This document shows, in pieces, positions 1 to 12,689 of a stretch of 64,000 bases of DNA. The stretch comes from Choristoneura fumiferana (taxonomy: Eukaryota > Arthropoda > Insecta > Lepidoptera > Tortricidae). The notes beneath the pieces are model-generated. The model had not been told where the DNA came from. It was given only the letters and a program-made list of their open reading frames with translations, and did no database searches. The stretch lies in assembly GCF_025370935.1 (NCBI RefSeq), contig NC_133476.1, positions 14,693,643 through 14,757,642 on the forward strand, written 5' to 3'. A program made the position numbers and the translations under genes. Within the stretch, counting starts at the first letter, position 1. Each line of letters starts with the position of its first letter.

Positions 1-252
1 TCATAGTAACAAAACTTAAGTGTATTGTTACTTGTTGTATTGCTTAAGTTGCCTCAAAGTCTCAGCCAAATTGTAGCAGCCGTAGTTACGAGTAGACTTA
101 TAGGCTAGTTATAATTTAATTACTACTGGTTAAATATTACAAGATAAAGAAATAAACGAGTGTAATAGTCTCAATAAAACCAAATATAACTTTAAATAAT
201 AGTTCGTTCAATAAAACGATAAAGAAATAGATATATAATAGTCGCTCTTATA

Positions 253-455
253 TAGTTTGTTTGTTTGTTTATACTCTTTATTGTACAAAAAGGAAATACA
301 AAAATGTTACACAAAAAGTACCTCATATAATCTTGAGCTTAGCTCCGTCAACTCGCTCGCCACTTCCATCCGCTGATTGCCACCGACTCTCACAATGTCG
401 TCAGTCTACCTAAGTAAGAAGCCTGCCAACGCCTCATCTTTCGGCTTGCTGTTGA
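253..455 (-). mobile_element. LINE-like 3' end, minus strand
   Basis: On the minus strand this ends in 'ttgtacaataaagagt' followed by a (aaac)n run, seen on the plus strand as gtttgtttgttt at 255-270. A cytosine-rich, structured stretch lies inside it (about 335-455). A polyadenylation-like aataaa followed by a short tandem repeat is typical of lepidopteran non-LTR retrotransposon tails. No coding region survives. Related 'ttgtacaataaag' tails occur at 13150-13190 (plus) and 25460-25480 (minus). The inner boundary is approximate. Confidence 0.4.
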
Positions 456-2036
456 CATTCGAGAACCTTTTGTATACACAAAACATTTGAAACAAACACA
501 TTTGTTTGAAAACACTAAAAATATTAAGTGTTAATTTCATCACATGTCCATAACTCGCAATTGCTTGTGCATTGAACCTCATACTTAAGTCAGTAGCACA
601 ACGGGTGCGATTTACATGCCGGTGTCAGAGCGGTCGCCTCGCTATCTACTGATTTACAGCCATATTCAATTGTTAGCAAATCTTGTATCAACTGCAACTG
701 CCCCTGACACCAGTAAATGGATGTACGGAAATGCATCGCGTTCAGTGTACCTCATTCTTTATGCAGGCGATTGGGTGCAGTTTTTGAGACTAAAGTGACA
801 CTTTTATGAGTTATCAATTTCTCTTCTTTTGCGATATTTTTGTTTTATGTCCAAGTAATCATTTGTGCTCATTTTTCCTATGATTTTTATATTACTGGTC
901 TTTATGTGTGTCATTTCTACATTAAAAGGCATAATGCTAATGAAACAGAAAAAAAAACTAATACACACTCATCTAAATGAAATGTCAAAAATCTATTTTA
1001 TTATGTAAAGCTTGAGGAAGTGGCTTATAACACCAAAAAATAGGACTTCCCGATATTTAGGTTATTGATGTTTAATAGCATACGAGACACCATTTCGTTT
1101 CACCCCATTCAACATTTAAATAAGGCAACTCAGCAAAAAGCCAATACCGACAGCAAACAGGAAAAGAGGATAGAATTTAAACGGCAACACTTACGATATA
1201 TAAAATACGTTCGAAACTCACTAAACAATGAATATTTTATTAACGACGCGGTAAACGTGTAAGGCTTCTTTTAGACTGCGCAAAATAGGCGCGTTCTTTC
1301 TTTAGGGGCGTAGGAGTGAGCAAACATGGTGGTCCGATTTATGCGAAGGTTTGAGCCCCGTTCGTTCTTTGTTTCAGGTAATGACCTCTCTTTCATCGCG
1401 CCCTCAATGAGCTGCAAAGGCTGCGGCAGATACCGGCCGGTCTCGAGACGGCTTACAGCACTTTACCGCCTTGACGTGTATGTGTGGGGAGTAAAATGTG
1501 GCGGAGGAAAGATGCAGATCTATGGAAAAACTACGACGGGGTTTTTGGCATGTAAACCTGAGTTAGTTTTAATTCGACAAATTCAAAAGTGATTAAATTT
1601 CACCCTCTTGATAGGTAAACAAATAAATTCGCTCTTTTTCGGTCCTTAAAAATTATACAAATATCCTTTCGTTCACTCAAGAGTCACTCAGAGTCACCCG
1701 CGGCTTTAGGCTAGTTACGTTTATTTTATTTATTTATTTGGAACACAAACAGTCATACATAGCTCATGAACAAATAATAAAATGTGGTGAAACATTGACA
1801 AAACAGTGTTCACATAATAATAAAAAAAAAAAAATACAGCCTCCCAGCTGAATATGACGGACGCTTACTCGTCACTAAAACTATAATATCAAATAATTAC
1901 AATAATACATAGCGTTACTCAACATTATGTGCAAAAACTACAAGCTAATTCTTCATGACAAATCAGGACAGTTTATACAAATTGTTTTTAAATGTGTTAA
2001 AACTAACGTTAAACAATTCTGCATTCTGTTTATGCA
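456..2036. other. No supported gene; one GC-richer island
   Basis: Mostly unique AT-rich DNA, with a (ttta)n run at 1711-1740 and poly(A) at 1819-1834. The exception is about 1290-1520, clearly GC-richer, with an open frame from 1326 to 1592 (88 codons) and an acceptor-like tttcag ending at 1377. I do not recognise the peptide and see no proven exon. Confidence 0.5.
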
Positions 2037-2185
2037 ACAAATGTGTGGTCATGCAGCTCCTGCACCTTCACACTGTAAGAACACATACAAATCACCATCA
2101 CTACACTACACTGGCGCGTTTCGAACTCAATTAGAGTTCATCCTCAGAGCAACACAATCCTTCGCTATGCTAAACTATGTTGAAA
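2037..2185 (-). mobile_element. Family E element, diverged copy
   Basis: On the minus strand this is the same element as the copies at 26026, 36139 and 45483, but more diverged. Shared blocks are 'tcatgcagctcctgcacctt' (2050-2069), 'actgtaagaacacatacaaa' (2073-2092) and 'gcgcgtttcgaactcaa' (2114-2130). The end of the element containing the 'cgaccttacgatag' terminus is missing, so the copy is truncated. It carries the variant hammerhead-like motif at 2109-2151. Confidence 0.7.
2109..2151 (-). ncRNA. Hammerhead-like motif, variant copy
   Basis: Read on the minus strand: helix I strand UGCU, core CUGAGGA plus one U, helix II GAACUC and GAGUUC around a UAAUU loop, then GAAAC, GC, GCC and AGUG. 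Helix II forms six Watson-Crick pairs; where other copies have a G-U pair this copy has A-U, so pairing is kept. Helix I keeps pairing through two G-U wobbles. The cleavage triplet is GCC instead of GUC, so this copy is probably inactive. Confidence 0.4.
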
Positions 2186-2197
2186 ACCATTAAAAAA

Positions 2198-2530
2198 ATA
2201 TAGAGTACGCTTGTCTAGGCCACAACAGAGGTTTCGCCAGGCGGACGTTTTGCCCTTAAGAGAAGTCTATTCGTTCAATTCTCCATACAGACGTAGTCCC
2301 GGTCTCATTTAATAACTAGGCAACAGAAATAGATGAAATTTTTTAAGTATGGACTAGACGTAATTATCTATGCCTGTGGTTTTTCAGATTTTCATATAAA
2401 TGTGTAATATCAGAATAACAGGAGCTCAAAAGTCGACAAAAAAAAGATGTCAACTTTGCATGACAATCACAGACTAATAAAGCATTTTTACAAATATCGA
2501 AAAAACCACAGGCATAGAAAATAATAATGA
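2198..2530. repeat. Degenerate foldback repeat
   Basis: Inverted arms at 2365-2389 and 2494-2518 share 'ctatgcctgtggtttttc' with few differences. The left flank (2200-2235, containing 'cttgtctaggccacaa') recurs in inverted orientation at 5283-5317, so it is a dispersed sequence. No coding capacity. Probably a non-autonomous DNA element remnant. Confidence 0.45.
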
Positions 2531-5282
2531 ATATCTTGATTGTAAAATATCATTTATTTCTGTGCTATAATTTTCGTATAATATGAGGACAACGATACCC
2601 AAAATTTAACCGCCCAAATCCGGAAAAGCCTACAGCTATCTCGATATAAATTATGGACGTCGTTGCGGAAGGCATGGGGGGGACGGCTGCGAGCGCTTAT
2701 GTCACGAGCGATAAAGACAACAATATCCCAAACGAATACCTAACGCGGCCGCGCGGCCGGCAGGGAAACTTCTTTTAAAACTTTGGCTAGATGTGTCTGT
2801 TTCTTTTTTAACAATACAGTGTGTACGTACATAGATATAAAAGTAGGTAATACGTGAGCATGTCCATTGTCCATGTCATATACCTACATGTAGCACTACT
2901 GGTAGTAATGTTCAGAGGCGGACTCAAGAATAGTACCGGAGGATCTCGTGACGTCACACGGCCCGCTCCCTCAGTAATGACCCTATAACGGTCCGCATTA
3001 TTATTTATGTTGTGTAGCTGAGAACGGCATAATAGTGCCATAAGAATGAAATAAATTCTCGCAAAGGTTGAGTTCTTGGCTTCGCTTGAAAGCTGTGATA
3101 GCACTTATTGTTTCACATTTGTGAAAATGCTTTCTTGGACGTGTTTTGCATGCGGCAATTATTTTCAAAATGTCTTTACGGCCACTTTGTATTGAGTAAG
3201 CCGTTTGTGGCTCGAGTAAACGTCTCCCTTTAATTGTACAATATGAGTTAAACTTTTGTAATCAGGGGGCCATTTTAGAAATCACGTGCGTGAAAATACC
3301 ACATGAAAATGGTGAAAAAATAGTTCTGAATTTGGAATAAGAATACGGTGCCGAAAAAATCCTGAATAGGCTTTTTAATGTTATTCAAGTAATCGAAATT
3401 TTTATTTGAGCATTATTTTTTAGCAACATTATAAATTATTGCTACAAACTTTTAAATGGCATTTTTTAAGAATTTTTAGATACCAGCTTACATAATGGTT
3501 TTATTGAAATTCCTTTTTTTTGAGTGTTAAAGGTTGCTGTTGGACAAAGGTGCCCTCTACATACTTTGTACTATTTACTTCCTTAACGTGTACCTATAAG
3601 ATACTTCTCTTATCTATAAGATATTTTTAAAATAGCATTAAAAGAATGAAGAAAGTGTAAGGTTATTACAAGACAAGTATTTGCGCGATTAGAGCCATAT
3701 AATCTTTAAACAATCGTAAAATATTAGTAAGTCATAATTATGATAAATCTAATATCAGATTCTATAAGCCTATTCTCAAACTAATATTAGACTATACTAA
3801 ATCACTTTAACCCTTAAATGGATTTTGGAGAGGTTACACAAATTTGAACTTTGTGCCGTCTTATTGGACTATTCAGGATTCATTGTAGTATTCAGGATAG
3901 AATTAATTCTTATCCCATAGCCTTAATATCCTATATCGGATTAATTTTAAAATATCTCAAAATAACTTCTGATATTGAACTTTAATTTACGATCAAAAAA
4001 GGTTATTGACATTATATAGTGACTTCTGTACCAGTTCCTAAATAGACAAAACAAATTTCAGAAAAAAGTGGTTGAGAAAACAATTCATCACGAATACTGC
4101 TTAAACATGCAAAACATCCAAATTTATTTTATTATCACTTCGCCTTAAATTTACAAACAAAACACCAAGAGCTTCTCTTCAACACTTTTCAAAATACATT
4201 ATTCGAAAATAAATGTTAGTCTTATTATCACTGCTTGACGCGATACGTATAGTTAAAAAGAAAACATCAGTATTTTGTAATGTGAATATGAACAGTCGTT
4301 CATCAAACCAAACCTATATTAGTATATACTGTTTCCTTTTCATATAAATAAATAAGTTTTGCTTTGAGCACGTGCACGGCTAGGCGATAGAAATAAAGTT
4401 ATAAATATGGGATGAAACGCAGTAGGCTCACGAACTCAATATTCGTATGTAGGTACAGTCGGAGTAAAAAAAGCTCCTTAAGATCTATTTTCCTTTGCTC
4501 AGTATGAGCGATAATCTGCTTTACCAATTGAGTATGACATACTGCATCAAACTGTCCACCTGCTAAACATAATCTTATTTAAAGGTGACCATAGCAACCC
4601 TACCAAATTAAATAGAACATTATTTGATTCAAACTCTTACGACGCTGTTTATTAATCAAAAAGGTTTGGTATTGATATGAAACTAGATATATGTTAGAGG
4701 TGTATACTATTTTGACCCTTATTATCATGTCGAGTGTCGAGTAAGTATAATTTGATATGCCCTTGTCTACTTAGTGCTTTTGTTTCAAAACGTACTAAGA
4801 GTCTATTCGACTGTATAAAGGAATCAATTTAATAACTGACGAAGGTTTTCCTACTCCCACTGTACCTATTACTCGCCCACTTCATTATCACACGTTATTG
4901 GAAACTCAATATGGCCAGGAATGCATTTTTTACCTTTTGTTTCTCGTACTCGAACTGTGAGAATATTGTTTGCCTATTTTATTATGAGGTAAAGTAAATA
5001 TTGCCAACACACTCCGTTGAGTACGGTTTCATCATGTAGATGCGGTAGGCAATAAAAGAATATCACTAGTGTGTGGGGAACGTGCTTATTGGAGATGGTG
5101 GTGTGAATATTGAGATTACTTGATCTTGGTGGCTAGATAAATAGTTTTGTGGATGATAAAATACCCATTTAATCAAGAGAAAAAAGGGATGTCGTAATAT
5201 CGAAGTCTTTTTTCAATCAGTCTATCATTGCTTGTTAGTATAGACAGTATTGTTCTTTTTACAAGCATACGCCTCGTAAGAG
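2531..5282. other. Unique AT-rich DNA, nothing recognised
   Basis: No repeat family, RNA gene or plausible exon seen. The only compositional outlier is 2655-2765, which is GC-rich and contains the perfect 14-bp palindrome cggccgcgcggccg at 2746-2759. Confidence 0.5.
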
Positions 5283-5317
5283 CCCTATTGTGGCCTAGAC
5301 AAGGATGCTCTATAATT
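5283..5317 (-). repeat. Inverted copy of 2200-2235 repeat
   Basis: Contains 'attgtggcctagacaagg', the reverse complement (with mismatches) of the segment at 2200-2235. It shows this short sequence is dispersed, here without the foldback arms seen at 2365-2518. Confidence 0.4.
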
Positions 5318-5554
5318 AATCCGTGTTACGTGTAAAAAGTGCTTCTATATCTTTTCAGTTAGAGTTTGATCTTTGATCAGATGAATAAATAATTGAATTT
5401 TCAATTAAGATTTGCGCTAAAACGCGATGGCGAATTCGTTTGCAATTGCCGGGACCGAAGGACGATTAAAAAGTATTTCTCTGCTCTTCAGCCTTAATTA
5501 GTTCCTCTTACAGAATGTGGTAGAGCCTTACTATAACCACTTGCTGGCTGTATT

Positions 5555-5832
5555 ACGAATGGGCAGGCTCGACCGGGTTAATACCACACTCCCTCAGAAT
5601 ACCGTCCTGAAATAGTAGTTTTGCTACTGTGGTTCGTACGGTGAGTTGGGAAATCCGGAGGCCCAACTCCCCTCCACGTTTTCACTCCCCTCCCCTTCCC
5701 CCCTCCTCTATCCCCCTCCCCTTTAGGCCGGCAACGCACCCGCAGTTCTAATAATGCTATAGGTGTCCATGGGTGGTGGTGTTCGCTTACCATCAGGTGA
5801 CCCGTATGCTCGTTTGCCAGCTATTTGATAAA
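5555..5832 (+). mobile_element. LINE 3' end with poly(A) (family H)
   Basis: The segment runs from 'cgaccgggttaatacca' (about 5570), through a C-rich tract at 5685-5725, to 'gccggcaacgcacccgca' and 'tcaggtgacccgtatgctcg', ending in an eight-base A run (5832-5839). This is a familiar lepidopteran non-LTR 3' tail. It is a 5'-truncated copy with no open reading frame. Its last third resembles the end of family B (lggcaacgca...tcgtttgcc in both), suggesting related 3' ends. The open frame on the minus strand here is only repeat sequence. Confidence 0.65.
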
Positions 5833-7734
5833 AAAAAACTTATAGAATCTTAACTATTCTTAAACTTTAAACGTCAGAAATAAGGGAATTGGACGTGTTA
5901 TGAAAGCTTGGCTTGCTCCACTATGTAGTTAACTAAAAGGCTATTCTTTCATTAAAAATACAAACTAAATAGAGTGACTACTTAGGAGCCTTTATGTGAA
6001 TACGGACTTTCAGCGATAATTTCTTGAGTCACGTACGATGTCAGAAACAAATGCTTTTTGAATTATAGAAGTAGTTGTGCATGAAAATTGCTCATTAAAG
6101 AGCGAACAATTCGTTTACCGGACGAGGTGAGCATTTCCAAGAAATTGTAATATTGGCCATCGTTACAAAAACAAAGCGTAGACTTAAACTTGTCATTAGG
6201 TACATCAAACTTATCTATCATTAAGAGCAAATCAATGAGGAAAGTGACTTTGTAATTTGAATTTATCCATCTTTAGTCGGAAACTTAAATAAAATATTAC
6301 ATAGCAGGCTTTTGCTTGCGACCGTCATCAGAATTATCATCGTATTTGCTGGAAGACATTGATTGGTGAAAATATGACATTCGCAGGGACCTTCACCGTC
6401 GATGTTATATTACCCGCCAGTAATGGCTTCCGTGATTCAAAATAATGCGTAGTGTCCAACCGAAATTAGTATCTTAAACCAAAATAAAAACCGAATTTCG
6501 ATTTCTATTCATCTTCGGCCAAAACCGCAACCGAAATTTTCTCCGAGGGCTAATTCTAGGGTATATTTTTTAATATGCGTTCATTTAAGCTTTTGTTAAT
6601 ATGTATTTGTATTCATTGAACCGATTATTCGAGGAAGAACTTGGTAGTTCTAAAAAAAGTGAGTACCGACCGATTCTATTCAATGTGGTGTAACAATCTC
6701 AGCCACGAAAAAGTAGCAGATCCCTACTCGGGTGGCGGCACTCAACGACGCCAATTGCTTCAATTATACAAAAGGCCAGTTTCGATTTTCGAAACCCAAA
6801 TTACTCGCTTGATTCGAATCTCGTCGATACCGAAATAAAAACCTAACGCTCGAATACTAATGATAAGTACACGTCGCCTATAAGTTATTTACTGTATCTA
6901 TAGCGTTGATCTTTAGCCAAAAACTTCTTACATCTCACAAAATTTAGAATTTAGAATATTAAGTAAAAGTATACATTTTGACAGGTTTAATATAGAGTAA
7001 ACTTCTTAATTGGGTAATTTAATTCATTTATTTATTCAGACAACAAAGATCCATATTAATATATTATTAGTGGTTTACTTATAACTATGTTAGTATACAT
7101 ATTGAACTAGTGATAGCGTTGTTTTAATTAAATTTTGCATTATAGAGCACTCATCTCTTACAGCTATCATCTTCAGGAATCTGTAATGTGTGTAAGCATC
7201 CAAAAACAGTTTTTTTGATATTAATAAGCATTTTAGGTTAAAATTTAACTGAATACTATGTTGAAATGTAAAGTAAAAAATAGGTATATAATATGCTGAT
7301 ATTATTTAGGCCAGTTGTTACATAAAACGTTTATTTGCAGCATTAGAAGGAGGCTCGGGAATATCGTAATTTTTTATTAACTTTATAATTACTGCGAAGT
7401 GAAACAGATTGAAACAAAAGGGTCTATCCCACTCATTTATTCAGACCTGAAGATGTTTAAATGTCGAACAAACTTTCTCATTCCTGCTTACACTGAAATG
7501 GTGGGGATTAATTGGAATATTAGTTGTAAAGTTACCTCCAGGGGTTTCTATTGTCAGTCAAAATACACCAATAAGTTTATACAGCGAACGGGTCAACGTC
7601 AACAACTAGTTTAAATTTCGTCTTCTTAGATTAATATGTTGTTTTATTACATGGTAAGAAACAAAACAAACGACTTAGTCAGAAACGAGAACCTTGTATA
7701 GCTCCAGGTGACAAGGAAAGCTCCAGATTTACAA
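5833..7734. other. Unique AT-rich DNA
   Basis: Nothing supported. Short open frames at 6641-6838 and 7399-7614 have no recognisable domain and AT-driven composition. Confidence 0.5.
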
Positions 7735-7840
7735 AGGTATCAAATTTTATCCAAATCTATCCAGCAGTTTTAATGTGGAACAGTAATAAACACACACAGA
7801 TAAGCATATACAATTCATACTCACAAACTTTCGCATGTTC
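7735..7840 (+). repeat. Family U element, one end
   Basis: The segment has the order typical of a common lepidopteran repeat: 'atccaaatctatccagcagt', then a hydrophilic ACA-rich stretch, then 'actcacaaactttcgca'. Other U ends are at 30482-30510, 62842-62960 and 63535-63664. Degenerate and non-coding. Confidence 0.4.
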
Positions 7841-8470
7841 ACATTACTACCACTAGGTACTAACAGACCATGACCCGAATACGGTAAAATGGTATGTACT
7901 TTATATTTCGAGACTGCGTAGCAAGGAATAACAAAAACCGAACTCTAAGCAGATAAAGCCGCGGGAAATAACTATTTATTTCATACAAAGGATTGTTATT
8001 CACTAGCCAAGGCAAATACACGTCTTAATATCTTCCGATTTAAAACTCTGCCTTTAGTTTAATCAACTGTCTGTTGTAGTAAATAAATGACAAAGTATTA
8101 AATGATATTGTAACGGATAACTCACGTCTTAAGAGTGAGTCTCACGGTAGTTTCATGTTCAAAAAATGGCAAAGTACCACTACTTCGGTAGTTAAAATTA
8201 AATAGCCGCGAACCTACGCTCGTCTAATTATAATCAATCGTGTGCGGATTGACATATGTCAGGCGTCACTACTTCATCTAAAACAACGCCCCGCCTTGAC
8301 GAGTGACTGACTAGACATTCAAAAATGTTCCCTACTGCTTCAAGGGACGATGCCTTTTCTACTCGTATATTTTTGTAAGGATGCGTCCCTTAAACGTACA
8401 GAATTTATAAAGTCAGTCTGCGTAATCCAATGTGTTAACTGCTTTTTAAAAGAAAATAAAATAATTAAGA
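7841..8470. other. Unique AT-rich DNA
   Basis: No repeat or gene recognised. Confidence 0.5.
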
Positions 8471-8745
8471 TTGTTTTTTTTTGGAATCTTTTTGTATTTT
8501 GTATTTCAATTCCAAATTTTTTGTTACTTTTACGGTCATCCCGTAAAATCTATATCGAAAAATACAAACTGAAATATAGATGCACAGAAAAACCAGAAAA
8601 ATAAGACCAGCGCTGGGAATCGAACCCAGGTCCAGGTTCTATATTTCAGTTTGTATTTTCGATATAGGTTTTACGGGATGACCGTAAAAGTAACAAAAAA
8701 TTTGGAATTGAAATAAAAAATACAAAAAGATTCCAAAAAAAACAA
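8471..8745. repeat. 106-108 bp inverted repeat around SINE D fragment
   Basis: The left arm 8471-8578 and right arm 8640-8745 are reverse complements with only a handful of differences, including the block 'acggtcatcccgtaaaa' on the left and its complement on the right. The 61-base centre (8579-8639) is a minus-strand SINE D tail and tRNA-like B box ('gggaatcgaaccc', 8615-8627). The arms include the SINE D 3' end, so each looks like a SINE D 3' extension facing the other. Such a transcript would make a long hairpin. Confidence 0.75.
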
Positions 8746-8794
8746 ATTTAGTTTGATTGCTTAATAACGATATCTCTTGTCCGGGTGAGCGGTT

Positions 8795-9049
8795 AGTTCC
8801 GATGGATGGAGTGCCGAAAAGTTTCTCGATGAGGGCTACGGCATAGATGTCGCTAGTGTCGCTGCTTAAGTGGCTAAATAAGAAACAACCCAAGCTGAGA
8901 TATGAGGTGCATAGGAGAAATTCGTGCCTGTATCGTTGTGTAGCGGTATAGCACACGGCACGAAATGCCGAGGACCTGGGTTCGATTCCCAGCGCTGGTC
9001 TTATTTTTCTGGTTTTTCTGTGCATCTATATTTCAGTTTGTATTTTCAA
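8795..9049 (+). mobile_element. tRNA-derived SINE D with 5' extension
   Basis: A pol III-like A box region (tagcggtatagc, 8941-8952) and a B box (gggttcgattccc, 8978-8990) are followed by the D tail 'ctggtttttctgtgcatc' and 'tttcagtttgtatttt'. The second copy at 59809-59922 defines the unit as about 114 bp, so 8795-8930 is upstream sequence, itself repeat-like ('gagggctacggcatagatg'). The open frame on the minus strand across this region is an artefact of the SINE. Confidence 0.7.
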
Positions 9050-9054
9050 TAAAG

Positions 9055-9110
9055 AAATAATTGGTGTCAAGTGTCCCATGAATGATATTTATTTATTATT
9101 TATTTATTAA
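9055..9110 (+). mobile_element. SINE C tail fragment
   Basis: 'aattggtgtcaagtgtccca' followed by (tttatta)n is the 3' end of SINE C (full copy at 21261-21510). It directly abuts the end of SINE D. Either it is a truncated insertion or a 3' transduction. Confidence 0.6.
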
Positions 9111-10599
9111 ATGCTAGAATATCTTAACTTAGTTACAGACGTTAGTGCAGTGCATAATGGTTTTCCATCGCACATTATCATGTTCTCTCATTTACTTTCT
9201 GTACACTTCTTTTCTTTTGACACTTAATAATCAAGTTCCACGTTAATGGATATGAAAATGTCATTAATTAAATACAATAATTGATTGACACTTCAACTGC
9301 CGTTGTATTACGATTGAGATCCAACTTTTCCCAATGGAAAGCTATTATGTACTTCATCTGTACATGATGACAGAAAAGAACGCGGTAACCAAGCAGTGCG
9401 AGAATTTATCATTGTGGCGGAAGATAATATTACTATAATACTATAGAATAGATCCTTTAGATATCCTATAAATATTATAGGAAACCTATTCAAAATGTGC
9501 AAGGTGCACAAAAAGTAAACAATTGGTCGTCAAGATAAGGCTGCACTTTGAAAAAATATATGTAGATAGTAAGTAAGTGCGTAATTTTTTAACCAAGAAA
9601 TAAATAAAAAAATTATGGTTCTAAAATGCCACCGTAAACGCGGCTTAATATTTATAAAAACTGTAACCTGGCTACCACACGTGTAGTACACATGTAAGTA
9701 TATATTAATTAAAACAATGTGTCAGTTGGAGTTCTTGTCAATCTATGGTAAAAAATAACATTCCGGTAGAGAACACCACAGGGTTTAAATAAAACTACAA
9801 TCAATGAATCACTCGCTTGCTTTGCTAATATAATAGAACCATAAAGAGTCATTTGATTTGCATATTTATAAAACATAAAAGGCATTATAATCTCTTATAC
9901 TTTGTTAATACTATTGCTTTTAAATCTCGAGTAACGAGATTACGCCACTGCTATTTTCTTAATAAGATCGCCCGGCGTTATATAGCGACATCTAGAGGAA
10001 TACTCGTAGTCAGGATTTAACGTATCCCCTCGGGCATGAAAGTGTACTTTAACGCCATCTAGTGACAACGGGCTGGGACAACAATGTTACGTTGTGGTGC
10101 AACCTGCAAGGCTTACAGTGAAGTGTTACAATTAGTGCATTACCGACTTCACTAGTTATACCTAGTGCCATCCACGATGACGCGTGATTTTGTCAAAAAT
10201 AGCCATTAATGACATTGTAATAAGAACCACGGCAACCGTCATCGTGAATGACTACCTATATAATGGGTAAGTTTGCTTGATGATAAATCGTCTCGTACTA
10301 AGATTTAAAATACTTAAACGCCAACGATTCGAAAAGCTCATAAAATTGTTCGACTATGTTTAGAATGCTTGAAACATAATGTTTTAACGTTAACAGTTTT
10401 AAACGATTCATGGCTAATAGATAGATACGTTGGACATATTTTTTACGGGATGTAGATCGCTATTATCATTAATGAGCTACTGATATTTCGAAGTATTTTC
10501 TAGCTTTTTATAATCATTGAGTAGACTGCAGAAATGCTCTTTAAAGTTAATCATATATGTATCCTATAGAAAATGAGTCTAACAATTTAGCGTTTAAGA
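9111..10599. other. Mostly unique AT-rich DNA
   Basis: No gene. Around 9960-10075 two related phrases occur, 'agcgacatctagag' and 'aacgccatctagtgac', possibly a degraded repeat. At 10255-10275 a TATA-like stretch and 'gggtaagt' lie close together, but with no other support. Confidence 0.45.
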
Positions 10600-10960
10600 A
10601 TATAAGAGGGTGGATGTCTCTGATAACCCAAAAGCCACGGTCTAATGCAATTCAATTTCGCCGCAGCACACCGTGTAGAATTTGTTAGCGCACTGTAAGA
10701 GTTACAATTAGAACCGAACTCTTAGTGGTCGTGTTGTGACATGTCAATACGGACCTGCGACGGTCGCGGTCGTTTCTATTTCGACCGGCGGTGCGTTGAC
10801 CGGCTCATATGGTTGCAAGTTGCAACACAGCAGTCGATAATTATGTTGTCAACTGGCTAAAGCAAACGGACTACACAAAGCGGATCTGGACCGGATCAGT
10901 CGCTTTTTGTGCTCGACAAAGGCCATTACGCGATCGGTTTCCAAGCGTAAAGTCAACACT
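10600..10960. other. GC-richer island, function unknown
   Basis: Base composition is clearly more balanced than the flanks, with several CpGs (for example 'gcgacggtcgcggtcg' at 10757-10772). This could be an unannotated first exon, promoter or enhancer. No open frame, TATA or initiator that I would trust. Confidence 0.25.
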
Positions 10961-12689
10961 GTTATGAAGTTTTCATTGAGTTTTCACGGAAAATCGGCTA
11001 ACGTGGGAAAGCTGCGACTGCGATTTGAATGGATAATGTGCTGAACCGTATTTGTTAATTGAGTCGATAAGTAAATAAACAGCAATCTGCGCTCATTCAA
11101 TCGATGCAGCGGGATCAAAGACTTCTCTGTTTTATTGTAACCTGTCGGGATTGTTGGCGGGCCCACTGTATTCATTATGACTTTGTGGAAGTTGACTAGC
11201 GAATTAATTTAATTCTCTCGCAAACAGGACATGAACTGGCGTGCTGTTACCTTAAAAATGTTTTTGTTTCAGCGTTTTGATTAAAAGGATGGAAAGTATA
11301 GGAGGTGTTGTGGTGAATGTGTTTTTTGTTAGTGAAAATATCCGCAAACGTTTATGAAATTTAGATAAAGTATGCTCTAAGAAGACAGTATTGACTTTGA
11401 AAGTGGTTACCAAAGCCAATGATACGTATCGAAAACCAATCGTTCTGGTTGACCTTTCACCCTATTATCAAATGATTCTTGGCATAGGTTTGGTAGTGAA
11501 TGAATTCGTAGACACTTTTTTTGATATATTTTTTTAAGAAAGTTAAAATCAAAATATTTTTATTAAATTTCATCATCATCATGTCAGCCGAGATCGCTCG
11601 CTCGTCCACTGTCAAATGTTGTAAATGTAAAATAAAAATACTATAAACTTGTGAGTGATTTACTATCAGTAGTTTGGTTTTTAGTTTTAGCTAAAAGTCG
11701 ACTGAAGTTTCTACAACGCTAAGATTAGCAATCTTATTCTTATTATATGCGAGACAAAAAAAAAGTTACGATATGTGAAGAACCCTTGGTACGCGAGTCC
11801 GTCTCATACATCTCCGTTTTTAAAATACCTAATCAATACACAGGGCTCTCACAAAATGTCCAGTTTGCGGTAATGAAATACGCCGATTCTGATTTAAATA
11901 CCGAAAGATGTTTTATTTCGATGTGTGATTAATGCAATGTGATATTTTTGACACCTTCGGACAGAATTCAACGAAAGTTAAATTCGTATGATTTTGCGTG
12001 AACTGTTTTTTTATGGATGGATGGTATGGTAGATAGTGGATATGTCTGTCAAACATCAAGTCTCTATATCAGTCCCCAGTTAGAACGAAATATTTCTACT
12101 TATATGAGGAATAAAAAGAAATATAATACGAAATGAGGTACTTTCAGTTTTAATAACTACTTATTTGTATACTAAATTTGAGGACTTAAATAATTATAGG
12201 TCATTGGATATAGCCACTTGTAAACGAAAATGTTAAATCCCATTTATTCCTTATCTTATGCGATTTTCAAAAAATCCCTCCTTAGTGCACCTTTATAGAA
12301 AAATATGCTTATGCCAAATTTATATCTCTAATTTATAGTAGGAGTTATTGCACTAGTCTTTTATTGTAGTTTAGGCTGTGCTTTTTCTGTGAGTCAGTCA
12401 GTCATCCCGTAACGTTTCTGTATATAGATAGACACAGTTTGTCTACAGAAAGTAGACGTGAAAAATGTATAATTAGTCGATAAAAATACTGCCAGAAGGC
12501 TTCAAAATTAATTCAATATTTTACACTTTTTCGTCATTTTTTATTTTTTTATTATTTTTAATCAACTTAAAGCAAAATAATTTTTGTTAAGAATTATGAA
12601 TCAGAGTGCAATTTTATCCCTGCAAGTGTCATGTTGACATTCCATACGTCTAACAAAGAAACAATTGCAAATTAACCCTATCGCCTACC
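10961..12689. other. Unique AT-rich DNA
   Basis: No supported feature. Short frames at 10984-11175 (minus) and 11747-11932 (plus) have no recognisable domain. Confidence 0.45.

Noticed and set aside
8941..9000. Possible tRNA gene (good B box gggttcgattccc)
   Set aside because: The same head with the same non-tRNA tail occurs at 59809-59922 with a target duplication, so it is SINE D. No full cloverleaf seen.
8639..9025. 128-codon minus-strand frame
   Set aside because: Translation of the SINE D complex; the start lies in the SINE tail.
11570..11615. LINE tail remnant (catcatcatcatg...cgtccactg)
   Set aside because: Resembles a reversed F/G core but too diverged and lacking the conserved centre to call.
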